The translations under genes and the position numbers were made by a program. From Clostridium sp. SY8519 (lineage in GTDB: Bacteria; Bacillota; Clostridia; Lachnospirales; Lachnospiraceae): 64,000 bases of DNA. The stretch lies in assembly GCF_000270305.1 (NCBI RefSeq), contig NC_015737.1:739501-803500 (forward strand). Direction: 5' to 3'. Below, in pieces: positions 15,142 through 23,209 of this stretch (the first letter of the stretch is position 1; every line of letters begins with the position of its first letter). The notes beneath the pieces were generated by a model, which saw only the letters and a program-made list of their open reading frames with translations, did no database searches and had not been told where the DNA came from.

Positions 15142-16149
15142 TCAGCCCATGCTCTTTGCAGCAAAATACGTGGTGCCGTATTTTTCAGCTGCTTCTGCCT
15201 TCGCTGCTTCCAGCTGCTCGACCGTTACTTCTTCCAGTGCTTTTACCACTGCCGCGTGATCCAGCGGTTTCAGTCCGAGCATTTCCCGGGCTTCCGCGGA
15301 GGTAGCCACTTCATTGCCGAACGCCTTGACTGCTTTCGCTGCGCGTTCTACCAGCATCAGGTTCGTAGCCAGGATCTTCTTGCCGTCTTTATCCTTGCCG
15401 TATACCACGTTGTCTTCCATACCGATGCGGACATGTCCGCCGTTTGCCAGGGCAGAGAACATAACCGGCAGATGGCCTCTTCCGATTCCAAATGCGGACC
15501 AGGTCACTTCCTGCGGCAGATTACCTTCGGACTGCAGTCTCTGAATATAGGACAGCATCTCCTGTACGTCTCTGGGCTGCGCGTCCATACCGCCGACTAC
15601 ACCCAGGCAAAGCTGGAAATGAAGCGGCGCCTTGACGATGCCTTTCTTCCAGTACACGCCTACCGCACGGATCATGCCCAGATCAAAGACCTCAAACTCC
15701 GGCTTGATATTTCTCTCCTGATACAGTTTGCCCAGTGTGGTCAGGAATGTGGGAGAATTGCTGAAAATGCCTCCCGGGATTCCCCAGTTAAAGGAACCCG
15801 CGTCAAAGGTACCCATCTCGATTCCCGGCACATTTGCGTGATGCAGCATACGTACCGCATTTCCGTAAGGGGAATCATCCGATACCCGGTTATCACCGGA
15901 GGATGTGCAGTTGATGATCACATCGCAGTCCGGATACTTGGTGCGGATCAGTTTGATGGTCTGGTAAAACTTCACCGGATCCATCACGCCTGCGCCCTGG
16001 TCATCTCTCATGTGCAGATGTACGATGGCCGCGCCTGCTTTCCAGCATGCGTATGCTTCATCCGCTATCTCTTCCGGAGTCTCCGGAACATCATATCCAT
16101 GGGGTGTAATCGCGCCGGTCAGCGCTGCTGTAAGAATCGTTTTTGCCAT
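15142..16149 (-). CDS. Beta-keto acid cleavage enzyme (BKACE, DUF849), candidate triacetate acetoacetate-lyase
   Basis: BKACE family protein of 335 residues. These Zn enzymes condense a beta-keto acid with acetyl-CoA and release acetoacetate plus a new acyl-CoA. The TIM-barrel start TILTAALTGAITP, Zn ligands His44 and His46 in IVHLHMRD, and the late Glu in GMEDNVVYG are visible. AAGGAG precedes the ATG at 16149. Its promoter carries the shared operator at 16275-16295. With SDR, CoA-transferase and thiolase genes nearby, cleavage of 3,5-dioxohexanoate to acetoacetyl-CoA and acetoacetate is the best-fitting reaction; other beta-keto acids are possible. Confidence 0.88.
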   Translation of the reverse strand: MAKTILTAALTGAITPHGYDVPETPEEIADEAYACWKAGAAIVHLHMRDDQGAGVMDPVKFYQTIKLIRTKYPDCDVIINCTSSGDNRVSDDSPYGNAVRMLHHANVPGIEMGTFDAGSFNWGIPGGIFSNSPTFLTTLGKLYQERNIKPEFEVFDLGMIRAVGVYWKKGIVKAPLHFQLCLGVVGGMDAQPRDVQEMLSYIQRLQSEGNLPQEVTWSAFGIGRGHLPVMFSALANGGHVRIGMEDNVVYGKDKDGKKILATNLMLVERAAKAVKAFGNEVATSAEAREMLGLKPLDHAAVVKALEEVTVEQLEAAKAEAAEKYGTTYFAAKSMG

Positions 16150-16207
16150 AATAAAATCTCCTTTCCAATACAGACTGCAGCTGGTGTTTCCTGCCTTCTC
16201 TTTCTTT

Positions 16208-16236
16208 ATCCTACCGATTCATCCAGGCTTTTTCAA
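16208..16236 (-). promoter_or_regulatory. Promoter of BKACE/SDR operon
   Basis: TTGAAA at 16231-16236 and TAGGAT at 16208-16213 on the minus strand with a 17-bp spacer. The operator begins 61 nt upstream of the -10, about two helical turns further than at the other three promoters. Confidence 0.5.
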
Positions 16237-16274
16237 TAGCTCAAACCCTAGTGTTTATGCGGGTTTCCGGCTTC

Positions 16275-16295
16275 GTTATGTCGAAAAAACATAAC
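16275..16295. promoter_or_regulatory. Palindromic operator, site 4
   Basis: GTTAT-N11-ATAAC with centre GTCGAAAAAAC. Further ATAAC half-sites follow at 16311-16315 and 16332-16336, in steps of 20-21 bp, between the divergent BKACE and 16463 genes. Confidence 0.7.
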
Positions 16296-16315
16296 CGCGC
16301 GCACAGATGCATAAC

Positions 16316-16336
16316 CACGTTTGCAAAACACATAAC
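16316..16336. promoter_or_regulatory. Degenerate operator copy serving the divergent small gene
   Basis: The right half ATAAC (16332-16336) and a CAAAAC-containing centre are kept but the left half is lost. The -10 box TATACT of the plus-strand gene (16378-16383) lies 41 nt downstream, the same spacing as at the cupin and thiolase promoters. Confidence 0.45.
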
Positions 16337-16462
16337 CCCATGGGTCTGCCGCCTGTGTGTCCCGGCAAAATCCATGCTATACTGAACAAAAAAAGCGGCG
16401 GCGCCGGATGTGTCCGGCCCCGCCGCGGTTTCAGAAAACTGCGCAGGAAAGAGAGGTTTGTT

Positions 16463-16744
16463 ATGGAAGCTGTCACAGAATACAAAATGAAAAAAGGAAC
16501 TGTTCTGGCCACAGTCAACGGATTTGTCGGAGAAGAAGATTTTTACCGGATGCACGATATCATAAAATCCACGCTCCAGCCGGAAGACTCCGGTTACAGC
16601 GTGGATTCCATGTGTATCGGCGGGTATTTTCAAAAAGACGGGATCAGTGTGCGCACCAGCAGCGAAAGTCCCTATGATACCCTCAGTTTTTTCTATGATC
16701 CCAGAGTTCTGTCGGTTGCCGCATCTATTGTGATACGACCGTAA
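16463..16744 (+). pseudogene. Small conserved-looking gene, 5' part, split by the island
   Basis: Reading frame starting MEAVTEYKMKK at 16463 after AGAGAGG, ending at an in-frame TAA at 16744. Host-like coding runs to about 16713 (codon 84, in DPRVLS); the last ten codons come from the inserted island. The missing C-terminus is found 19.8 kb away at 36524-36601; joining the two at the shared TC dinucleotide gives an open frame of 108 codons ending RDPQE. I do not recognise the family. It is divergent from BKACE and has a -10 box at the operator spacing, so it probably belonged to the catabolic regulon. Confidence 0.7.
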
Positions 16745-16763
16745 CTATTACAGTTTTTAACTC

Positions 16764-16889
16764 GCATAACGGTGAACACCCCCGTGTGCAAAGCACTTCT
16801 CAGTAGCATAACGATGAACACCCCTGTGCAAAATGTCTGCACACCCTGCATAACGATAGCAGTGTGCATCGTTAGGAGTGTATGAACTC
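16764..16889. repeat. Three 42-bp-spaced direct repeats at left island end
   Basis: GCATAACGRT begins at 16764, 16806 and 16848, exactly 42 bp apart. The first two units share 18 of 19 leading bases. Inverted repeats lie inside, for example TAACGAT (16851) with ATCGTTA (16867). Possible recombinase-binding or accessory sites near the attachment site. Confidence 0.5.
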
Positions 16890-16906
16890 GCCTTATCACA
16901 AAGAAC

Positions 16907-18778
16907 CTACTTGGATTCATATTCCTCTTCATATCTCCACACAAAACTTCCGGCATGCTTCTGTTTTCCCTTTGCAGCATCCCGAATACTTTTAGAATTA
17001 ATTCCTGTTTTTCTTACGGCCTCGGCCACAGATTCAAAACGCGCAATAACGTTCATATCATCATCCAACTGTAATATTGGCCGCCCGGTTTGCTTATTAT
17101 CCTGTTCTTTCCCATTTGACTTTTCAGAATTCAAGTCAGCCTGCTTCTGCTTTTTCTCAAGACGTTCCTTGGCATTTTGCTCTTTTTCTCTTCGCTTCAA
17201 TAACATCTTAATAGCAGTATCTCTGCGTGCGACCATCCGGCTGATATTTGTTCCTTGCTTACTTTCACGTGCAATTCCTTCATCCAAAATATCAATTTCA
17301 TTATCATAATCTTTGAGTTTATGATATGCCTTCGCATATGATTCAAATAATACCGGAGCACAGTAACCTTGGAAGCGCGCTTTATCGAACAATTCGATTG
17401 ATGCTTCAATATTACCTGCCTTCCTAAGTTCATCTCCTTTCTCCCAAAACGGAAAACCTTGATCAAATCCTTTGTCCCAATTATCTAAATTCCTAATCTC
17501 TGAAAGGCTGGTTCTGTTGTTTACCGGATGTATTTCCACTGAATCTCTGTCAATATTTTCTGCATTTACAGCGACATTTTGAACCTGGTAATCTTTACTG
17601 CGTACAACATCGAGGATGTCATTCACATCGTCCATGGACATCGCATTATTCATAATTGGGCCATTCTTATATTCGCCAATAAAACTCCTGTTGTATTTCA
17701 AATAGTCCAACGCAGACTTTGAAATAGCTTTGTATTCCTTGAAAATGTAATCGCCTAAAACTTCTATATCAAGCGGAGAAGAGAAAAACACTCTGACATA
17801 GTCAGAACCGCCCTCGGTCATTGTGCACGGCTCCTTTGCAAAGCTTTTAGTCGCCTTCAAATTGTTTGCAACAATAATGTATTTTCCTTTTTTTGCAAAT
17901 TTGAATTTTATGATGTTGTAAAGATAGCATACGTCAACGTACCCGCTGCTGTTTTTATAAAAGCCTAGCAGATCTATATTGCCATTTCTTGATGCAATAA
18001 TATTTTGGATTACTGCGCATACTTCCTTTTCCTCATCGGAAGGTCTGGATTTCTCCATTGCGATTCTGTTCTTTTCCTGTTCATCCCTTTTGACTCCCAG
18101 CAAATTCCAAAGAAGGGATCCGCATATCTCGGCATCGCTTTCAGCTCTGTGCGCGTTTTGATTAACCAGATCAAAATGTGCTGCCACAGTATTCTGCTTA
18201 TAATTTTCCAATCCCTTAACCATGTTTCTGGACAATGACAATGTGTCAATATAGTATATTTCGGCATCGTACCCAAGTCGCTCGAGCGTCTCCGATAAAA
18301 AGTCCATATCAAATCTTGCATTGTGAGCGCAGATAGCTGTCGTCCCGGTCAAAGCATCCCCTAAAAATTCAATCAGCTTAGCGTAAACTTCTCTTTCCAA
18401 AGGCGCATTTGCAATCATCTGATCCGTAATATGATTTACTGCTGTTGCTGCCGATGGAATTCTGACCATCGCATTTACCAGCGTTCCAAACTTATCAACT
18501 GGAATTCCGTTTTCAAATATCACGGCTCCCACTTCTATTATTCGATCTCTTTCTGCACTTAAGCCTGTGGTTTCCACATCAAAAGCAATATATCTCTGCT
18601 CTATTGCGTTCCAAGCGCTATCATCCATTTGAACTTTATGGGCAGACACGAGGCCCCGTTTGGTAAAAGCGGGTTTTCTTTCATTTACCGGAGTGCTTCC
18701 CATTGCTGGTGATTGTTGAGAAACACTTGCCTCTTTAGCCTTGTTTTTTCGACCGAATAATTTGTCCAATAATCCCAT
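16907..18778 (-). CDS. DnaQ-like 3'-5' exonuclease with C-terminal NUMOD-like domain
   Basis: Protein of 623 residues. A DEDDh exonuclease domain lies near residues 55-230: FDVETTGL (motif I), HNARFDMDFL (motif II) and HRAESDAE (motif III His and Asp). The middle part is unassigned, followed by a TPR-like stretch near residues 465-540, a charged coiled region (KRREKEQNAKERLEKKQK) and a C-terminal NUMOD1-like segment (VAEAVRKTGINSKSIRDAAK then GSFVWRY) of the type that reads DNA next to homing nucleases. The start at 18778 (MGLLDKLFG) is chosen over the TTG at 18802 because GAGGAG lies just before it. It is more A+T rich than flanking genes. Role in the island (defence, replication or excision) is unknown. 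Confidence 0.75.
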   Translation of the reverse strand: MGLLDKLFGRKNKAKEASVSQQSPAMGSTPVNERKPAFTKRGLVSAHKVQMDDSAWNAIEQRYIAFDVETTGLSAERDRIIEVGAVIFENGIPVDKFGTLVNAMVRIPSAATAVNHITDQMIANAPLEREVYAKLIEFLGDALTGTTAICAHNARFDMDFLSETLERLGYDAEIYYIDTLSLSRNMVKGLENYKQNTVAAHFDLVNQNAHRAESDAEICGSLLWNLLGVKRDEQEKNRIAMEKSRPSDEEKEVCAVIQNIIASRNGNIDLLGFYKNSSGYVDVCYLYNIIKFKFAKKGKYIIVANNLKATKSFAKEPCTMTEGGSDYVRVFFSSPLDIEVLGDYIFKEYKAISKSALDYLKYNRSFIGEYKNGPIMNNAMSMDDVNDILDVVRSKDYQVQNVAVNAENIDRDSVEIHPVNNRTSLSEIRNLDNWDKGFDQGFPFWEKGDELRKAGNIEASIELFDKARFQGYCAPVLFESYAKAYHKLKDYDNEIDILDEGIARESKQGTNISRMVARRDTAIKMLLKRREKEQNAKERLEKKQKQADLNSEKSNGKEQDNKQTGRPILQLDDDMNVIARFESVAEAVRKTGINSKSIRDAAKGKQKHAGSFVWRYEEEYESK

Positions 18779-18916
18779 TCTGTTTTTCTCCTCAACTTTC
18801 AATCTATTGATAAACTGTTGTCATCGCATAAATCAATGTCTTGTTAAACGGCATCAAGTCAATGTTATGAACAGATATATTTTAAAACATTTATACTATC
18901 ACGCGCAACGAAAACA

Positions 18917-18938
18917 CCGCAGTTCTTTCGAACTGCGG
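18917..18938 (-). terminator. Terminator after recombinase pair
   Basis: Perfect 8-bp stem CCGCAGTT/AACTGCGG with a 6-nt loop, followed by TGTTTTC on the minus strand. Confidence 0.7.
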
Positions 18939-18957
18939 CAACTCTGAAAGTATATGC

Positions 18958-20535
18958 TTACGCTTCAATTTCCGTTCCGTTCCGGAATGTGACGCTGATC
19001 TTCCCGTCCCTGTGAACCGTGACGTATTCCACCATGCTTCCCCAGAGAGCGTCATCAAACTCCGCGATTACGCCTTTCCGTGATTTCAATTCCCGGATGA
19101 ATTCCGCCAGACGCTCGCTCTGCGTCTCCTTCTTCCGAATCCTGTCCGTCACTTCATCGTATCTTTGCTTCTTCTCATCGTACCTTCGGACGAGATCGTC
19201 GTACTTCTTCTGATAATCATTCTGATTCTGTGCGATGCGGGCATTCTCCGCAACAAGACTGTCCGTCATTTCCACGATTACGGAAAGCTCGTTTTCCAGA
19301 CGGTTCTTCTCTTCCTGCAGGCTGCCTGTGTCGCACAGGGTCTTCCGGATCAGCTGCGCGTTTGCCAGGATCTCTTTCTTCTCCTTCACCAGCTTGTTAT
19401 ACGCCGAAACAAACGCCGCTTTCACATCTTCCTTTGTCACGAAAGGCGTCTGGCATTTTTCGCCTTCGTACTTGCTGTTGCAGCGGTAGACCTCTTTCCG
19501 ATATTTGTCTCTGGAATGCCAGACCTTGGATCCGTACCACCCGCCGCAGTCTGCACATTTTATCTTGCTGGAAAAGATACTGATTCCGCTGTACCTTGAC
19601 CGGCCGTGTTTCCGCCGTTCCAGTTCCGTCTGCACCAGGTCGAAAACCTGCGGAGAAATAATCGCCTCGTGGTTTCCCTCCACGTAGTACTGCGGTACTT
19701 CTCCCTCGTTCTTTTTCATCTTCTTCTGCAGAAAATCAACGGTGAACTCTTTTTGAAGAAGCGCGTCTCCCTTGTATTTCTCGTTGGAAAGCATCCGGCG
19801 AACCGTCGACTGGTTCCAGACGTCCTTTCCGCTCGGAGTTTTGATGCCCCGGTTCGTCAGTTCCTTCGCGATGGCGTTCGGCGTAAGACCTTCCAAAAAC
19901 AGCCGGAAAATCAGACGGACCGTCTTCGCCTGCTCCTGATTCACCACAATCTTCCCGGTCTCTTTGTCCTTGTCCAGCCCGAGAAACCGGCTGTAGGCAA
20001 AGCTGACTTTTCCGTCCGCCATTCTTTTCCGCTGTCCCCAGGTGACGTTTTCCGAAATCGACCGGCTCTCTTCCTGCGCAAGGCTCGACATGATGGTGAT
20101 CAGAAGCTCGCCCTTGGAGTCCAGCGTCCAGATGTTCTCTTTTTCAAAATAACATTCCACGCCTTTTTCCTTCAGCTCGCGGATGGTTGTCAGACTATCC
20201 ACCGTGTTCCTCGCGAACCGGCTAACGGACTTGGTGACGATCAGATCAATCTTTCCGTCCAGGGCGTCGCTGATCATATGTCGGAAGCCCTCGCGCTTTT
20301 TCGTGTTGGTTGCGCTGATGCCCTCGTCCGTGTAAATTCCGGCGAACTCCCAGTCCTCGTGACCTTTGATGTAATTCGTATAGTAATCGACCTGCGCCGC
20401 ATAACTTGTCGTCTGGTCTTCATGATCCGTGGACACCCTTGCGTAGCCCGCCACTCGCCGTTTCGTCTTGCTGTTGATCGGTGCGGCGGTGAACCTACTG
20501 ATGGTGGCCGGAATTTTCTTTACCTGTCTTGACAA
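18958..20535 (-). CDS. Large serine recombinase 1
   Basis: Large serine recombinase of 525 residues that cuts and rejoins DNA through a 5'-phosphoserine intermediate. Resolvase domain near residues 25-175 with the nucleophile Ser in GYARVSTDHED and the ISATN/RFARNT motifs; recombinase domain near 190-310; zinc ribbon (CADCGGWYG then CNSKYEGEKC) near 320-370; then a coiled coil near 380-490. A TTG start with AGAGGTG overlaps the end of recombinase 2 by 16 bp, so the two are made together. It probably drives integration or excision of this island. Confidence 0.92.
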   Translation of the reverse strand: MSRQVKKIPATISRFTAAPINSKTKRRVAGYARVSTDHEDQTTSYAAQVDYYTNYIKGHEDWEFAGIYTDEGISATNTKKREGFRHMISDALDGKIDLIVTKSVSRFARNTVDSLTTIRELKEKGVECYFEKENIWTLDSKGELLITIMSSLAQEESRSISENVTWGQRKRMADGKVSFAYSRFLGLDKDKETGKIVVNQEQAKTVRLIFRLFLEGLTPNAIAKELTNRGIKTPSGKDVWNQSTVRRMLSNEKYKGDALLQKEFTVDFLQKKMKKNEGEVPQYYVEGNHEAIISPQVFDLVQTELERRKHGRSRYSGISIFSSKIKCADCGGWYGSKVWHSRDKYRKEVYRCNSKYEGEKCQTPFVTKEDVKAAFVSAYNKLVKEKKEILANAQLIRKTLCDTGSLQEEKNRLENELSVIVEMTDSLVAENARIAQNQNDYQKKYDDLVRRYDEKKQRYDEVTDRIRKKETQSERLAEFIRELKSRKGVIAEFDDALWGSMVEYVTVHRDGKISVTFRNGTEIEA

Positions 20536-22253
20536 TCCGTATCACCTCTCTTCTCTGATTCCCTCGCCGTGCGAAGTTCCGCCTTTTCAGCTTCCGTATG
20601 CCGATATGTTTTTCTCTTTTCCCGGTAAGTCCGCTCTTCGGTTCTTCCGTCTTTAAAACAGAAAATGACCGTTCCGTGATCAATCATGGCGTGATCCAGT
20701 TTCTCATCCATGATGGTTTCGTCAAACTCCGGTATTCCGAGAACTTCAGCCGTAAGCTGCTTCATGGTTTCAACCCTGATCGATTTGTTTCCGCAGGATG
20801 AACTGTGCGGGCAGCGAAGATAGGAGCCGTCCGTCCCGTCCCTGTAGGCTTTAGTCTGACGGCGGTAGTTCATTCCGCACGCGGCGCATTTTACAAATCC
20901 GGTAAATCCGCCGCCTTTCACAATTCGAGTCCTGCGGTTTCGTCTCCGCTCACTGACCTGCCGTCTCATCTCTTTCGTCCAGCAGTCTTTATGACTTGTA
21001 TTCTCCCATCTGCGTTCAATGATCCGCCCGTCCTTCATGCGGAATTTCAGAAGACCCTGCTCGGGAACGTCGATGCGGTCCACCTTTTCGGAAAACACCT
21101 TCTCGCTGAATTTCTCCAGCCCCAGCACGGCTGCGCATTCACGTTTCAGATACCGTTCCGGAATGCTGCCGCGAACCGGACACTGACTGTTCTTTTTCCC
21201 TTTCGAACCGCAGATCCAGTAAACAAGGTCATCGCCAAGTTCGGACTGGTTTGCCCTGTTCTTTCTTTTGTGTCTCGTATAGCTTTTTCCGCAGTGCGGG
21301 CATTTGATTTTCCCGGTAAAACTGGTGATGTTCAGGCTCTTGTTCGCAAGCGGTCCGAGTTCTCTGCGCCGCGCAATCTCATCCTGCACGTACCGCCAGG
21401 TTTCCATGTCAATGATCGCTTCGTGCGTGTTCTCGATGAAATACTGCGGAAGCTCGCCTTTATTCTTTTTCCTTTTCTTTGTGATCGGATCTTCAACGTA
21501 TTCCTTCTGAAGAAGGGTATTCCCGGTGTAGGTGATATTGGTAAGGATATGATGTATCTGGGAATCATGCATCACATTCCCTCTCACGGAACGAATTCCT
21601 TCCGCATCCAGTTCCCGCTCGGTTTCAAGCCTTGACTTCCCGTCCAAAAAGTTCCGGTAGATCCGCTTGACGACCGCAGCTTCTTCCGGCACGACCTTAA
21701 GCGTGTCTCCTGCCCAGCGGTATCCGAGAATGGGAAGCTTTGCCGTTGGGATGCCCTTCTCCATCCGCTTCTTAACGCTCCACTTCACGTTCTCCGATAT
21801 GCTCCTGCTTTCCTCCTGCGCAAAAGAGGCAAGTATTGTGAGCATCAGCTCCCCGTCGCCGCTCATGGAACTGATGCGTTCCTTTTCAAACCGCACCTCC
21901 ACGCCGATGTCTTTCAGATGTCTTACCGTTTCCAGAAGATCAACGGTGTTCCTGGCGAACCGCTGGATGGACTTTGTGAGGATGATATCGATCCCGCCGT
22001 TCTCTGCGTCTAGAATCATCCGCTGAAATTCCGTCCTTTTTACAATCCCCGTTCCGGAGATGCCGTCGTCGGCGTAAACCCCGGCGTATTCCCAGTCCGG
22101 GTTCTTCTGAATCAGCGAACTGTAATAGCTGATCTGTGCGGACAGGGAATGATGCAGCCGCTCAGTTTCCATCGAAACCCTGGCGTAGGCGGCAACCTTT
22201 TTCTTCTCTTTCATAACAGGCACCGCCTGCCTGATCTTTGTTATTTTCGCCAT
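20520..22253 (-). CDS. Large serine recombinase 2
   Basis: Second large serine recombinase, 577 residues, with nucleophile Ser in AYARVSMETE, then GISGTGI and RFARNTVDLL motifs, a recombinase domain and two zinc-ribbon Cys sets (CPHCGKSYTRHKRK with CPVRG; CAACGMNYRR with CPHSSSC). The second ribbon replaces the long coiled coil of recombinase 1. AAGGAG precedes the ATG at 22253. Paired recombinases in one transcript suggest a two-component integration/excision system, with one possibly acting as directionality partner. Confidence 0.92.
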   Translation of the reverse strand: MAKITKIRQAVPVMKEKKKVAAYARVSMETERLHHSLSAQISYYSSLIQKNPDWEYAGVYADDGISGTGIVKRTEFQRMILDAENGGIDIILTKSIQRFARNTVDLLETVRHLKDIGVEVRFEKERISSMSGDGELMLTILASFAQEESRSISENVKWSVKKRMEKGIPTAKLPILGYRWAGDTLKVVPEEAAVVKRIYRNFLDGKSRLETERELDAEGIRSVRGNVMHDSQIHHILTNITYTGNTLLQKEYVEDPITKKRKKNKGELPQYFIENTHEAIIDMETWRYVQDEIARRRELGPLANKSLNITSFTGKIKCPHCGKSYTRHKRKNRANQSELGDDLVYWICGSKGKKNSQCPVRGSIPERYLKRECAAVLGLEKFSEKVFSEKVDRIDVPEQGLLKFRMKDGRIIERRWENTSHKDCWTKEMRRQVSERRRNRRTRIVKGGGFTGFVKCAACGMNYRRQTKAYRDGTDGSYLRCPHSSSCGNKSIRVETMKQLTAEVLGIPEFDETIMDEKLDHAMIDHGTVIFCFKDGRTEERTYREKRKTYRHTEAEKAELRTARESEKRGDTDCQDR

Positions 22254-22309
22254 TGTATCAACTCCTTTCCGCTACCATACATCCCTCTGAACCGGCGTTA
22301 AGTCAACGA

Positions 22310-22474
22310 TCATTCCGAAAATAATACGCCGAAAACAGGCTTGTATTTTTCAAGAAATACGGCATTTATTCGCTGGTATTCCTCCCCGGAAATCAGACCG
22401 TTTTCCAGCATTTCCCGAGCGATGCGCATGGTCGTCTGGTACAGTTTTTCCGCCCTGAATTCCTTATCGCCCAT
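22310..22474 (-). CDS. Small SHOCT-like protein
   Basis: Protein of 54 residues starting MGDKEFRAEK at 22474. The segment REMLENGLISGEEYQRINAV has the short-oligomerisation (SHOCT) pattern of a helix, a GLIS/T turn and E-Y-x-x-I. It starts inside the end of the zinc-ribbon gene (about 10 bp overlap) and lies 56 bp before recombinase 2. Small proteins of this type often precede recombinase pairs in Clostridia; a recombination-accessory role is a guess. Confidence 0.6.
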   Translation of the reverse strand: MGDKEFRAEKLYQTTMRIAREMLENGLISGEEYQRINAVFLEKYKPVFGVLFSE

Positions 22475-22895
22475 TTCCGTGCCCTCCAAATCGGTCCTTG
22501 ATGTAGCATTCGTGGCTGCAGTACTTTCTTCTGCTGTCGCCGTAGAGATGAAATTCCTTTCCGCAGGTCGGACACACAAAATAGTAGACCTTCTTACGTT
22601 TCACCTGGTCAAGATGGCTGTTCCACCAGGCGTTTCTGCACTTGTCGCAGCAGAAGCGTTTTCTCTTCCGCTTTGCGATCTGCCGGATTTCCCTTCCGCA
22701 GTTCTCACAGTGCGTTACTTCTCCCGTGTATTCGACGGCCGGCTTCGGCTTTTCCGCGATCTCGTCCGCGTTTCTCCTGCAATAGGACTTCACGGTATTC
22801 AGCGGAATCTCCAGCTCCTTTGCGATCCTGCCGTACCCGTATCCTTTCCGGCGAAGTGTCCTGATTTTGGATTTCTGATTTTCCGTCATTTTCAT
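22464..22895 (-). CDS. Helix-turn-helix/zinc-ribbon protein
   Basis: Protein of 143 residues. An N-terminal sigma-like helix-turn-helix (residues 1-40; GYGYGRIAKELEIPLNTVKS) is followed by two zinc-binding Cys sets (CENCGRE with CCDKCRNAW; CPTCGKEF with CSHECY). AAGGAGCGG lies directly before the ATG at 22895. It is first in the transcript leading to the recombinases and is a candidate regulator or DNA-binding accessory factor. Confidence 0.7.
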   Translation of the reverse strand: MKMTENQKSKIRTLRRKGYGYGRIAKELEIPLNTVKSYCRRNADEIAEKPKPAVEYTGEVTHCENCGREIRQIAKRKRKRFCCDKCRNAWWNSHLDQVKRKKVYYFVCPTCGKEFHLYGDSRRKYCSHECYIKDRFGGHGNGR

Positions 22896-23019
22896 CCGCT
22901 CCTTTCCGGGGACTCATCCTTTCCCCTGTTCCTTGGCGAAAAAATCAACCCCCTTCGTGATGCGGGTAATTCTTTCAACAGCTATGTAGCCGAAGAGCCG
23001 GAATTTCCGATTTCGGCGC

Positions 23020-23067
23020 AAAAAAAGAAAGCCTGACCGCACTCCGTCATGGGAATGCAATCAGGCT
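23020..23067 (-). terminator. Terminator after the phage lysis genes
   Basis: Stem AGCCTGA/TCAGGCT with inner GCACTCC/GGAATGC pairing and a T-rich tail on the minus strand. The interval 22896-23209 otherwise holds no gene I can support. Confidence 0.7.
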
Positions 23068-23209
23068 CAGAGGTTTTCCGGTATTCAGTTGATTCTTTCC
23101 GCTTTCCGCTTCAGGAGCGTCATCAGTTCGTCCGGACTCGTGTTGTTCCATTTGGTATCGTTTTTGATCTGAGTCCCGATATGAGAAATAGAGAAAGCGC
23201 TAGTGAATC

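Noticed and set aside
16714-16735. 12-bp match (TGCCGCATCTAT) between the left island end and position about 36090 in the OYE gene
   Set aside because: Tempting as a recombination homology, but short and away from the right joint; chance cannot be excluded.
16766-16854. ATAAC motifs in the island repeats as further LysR operators
   Set aside because: They lack the GTTAT half at N11 and lie in the foreign island; the 42-bp repeat explains them better.
23085-23209. Minus-strand frame ending ERIN after the endolysin, with coding-like composition
   Set aside because: No start codon or ribosome binding site; the frame opens only inside the endolysin end. At most a relic.
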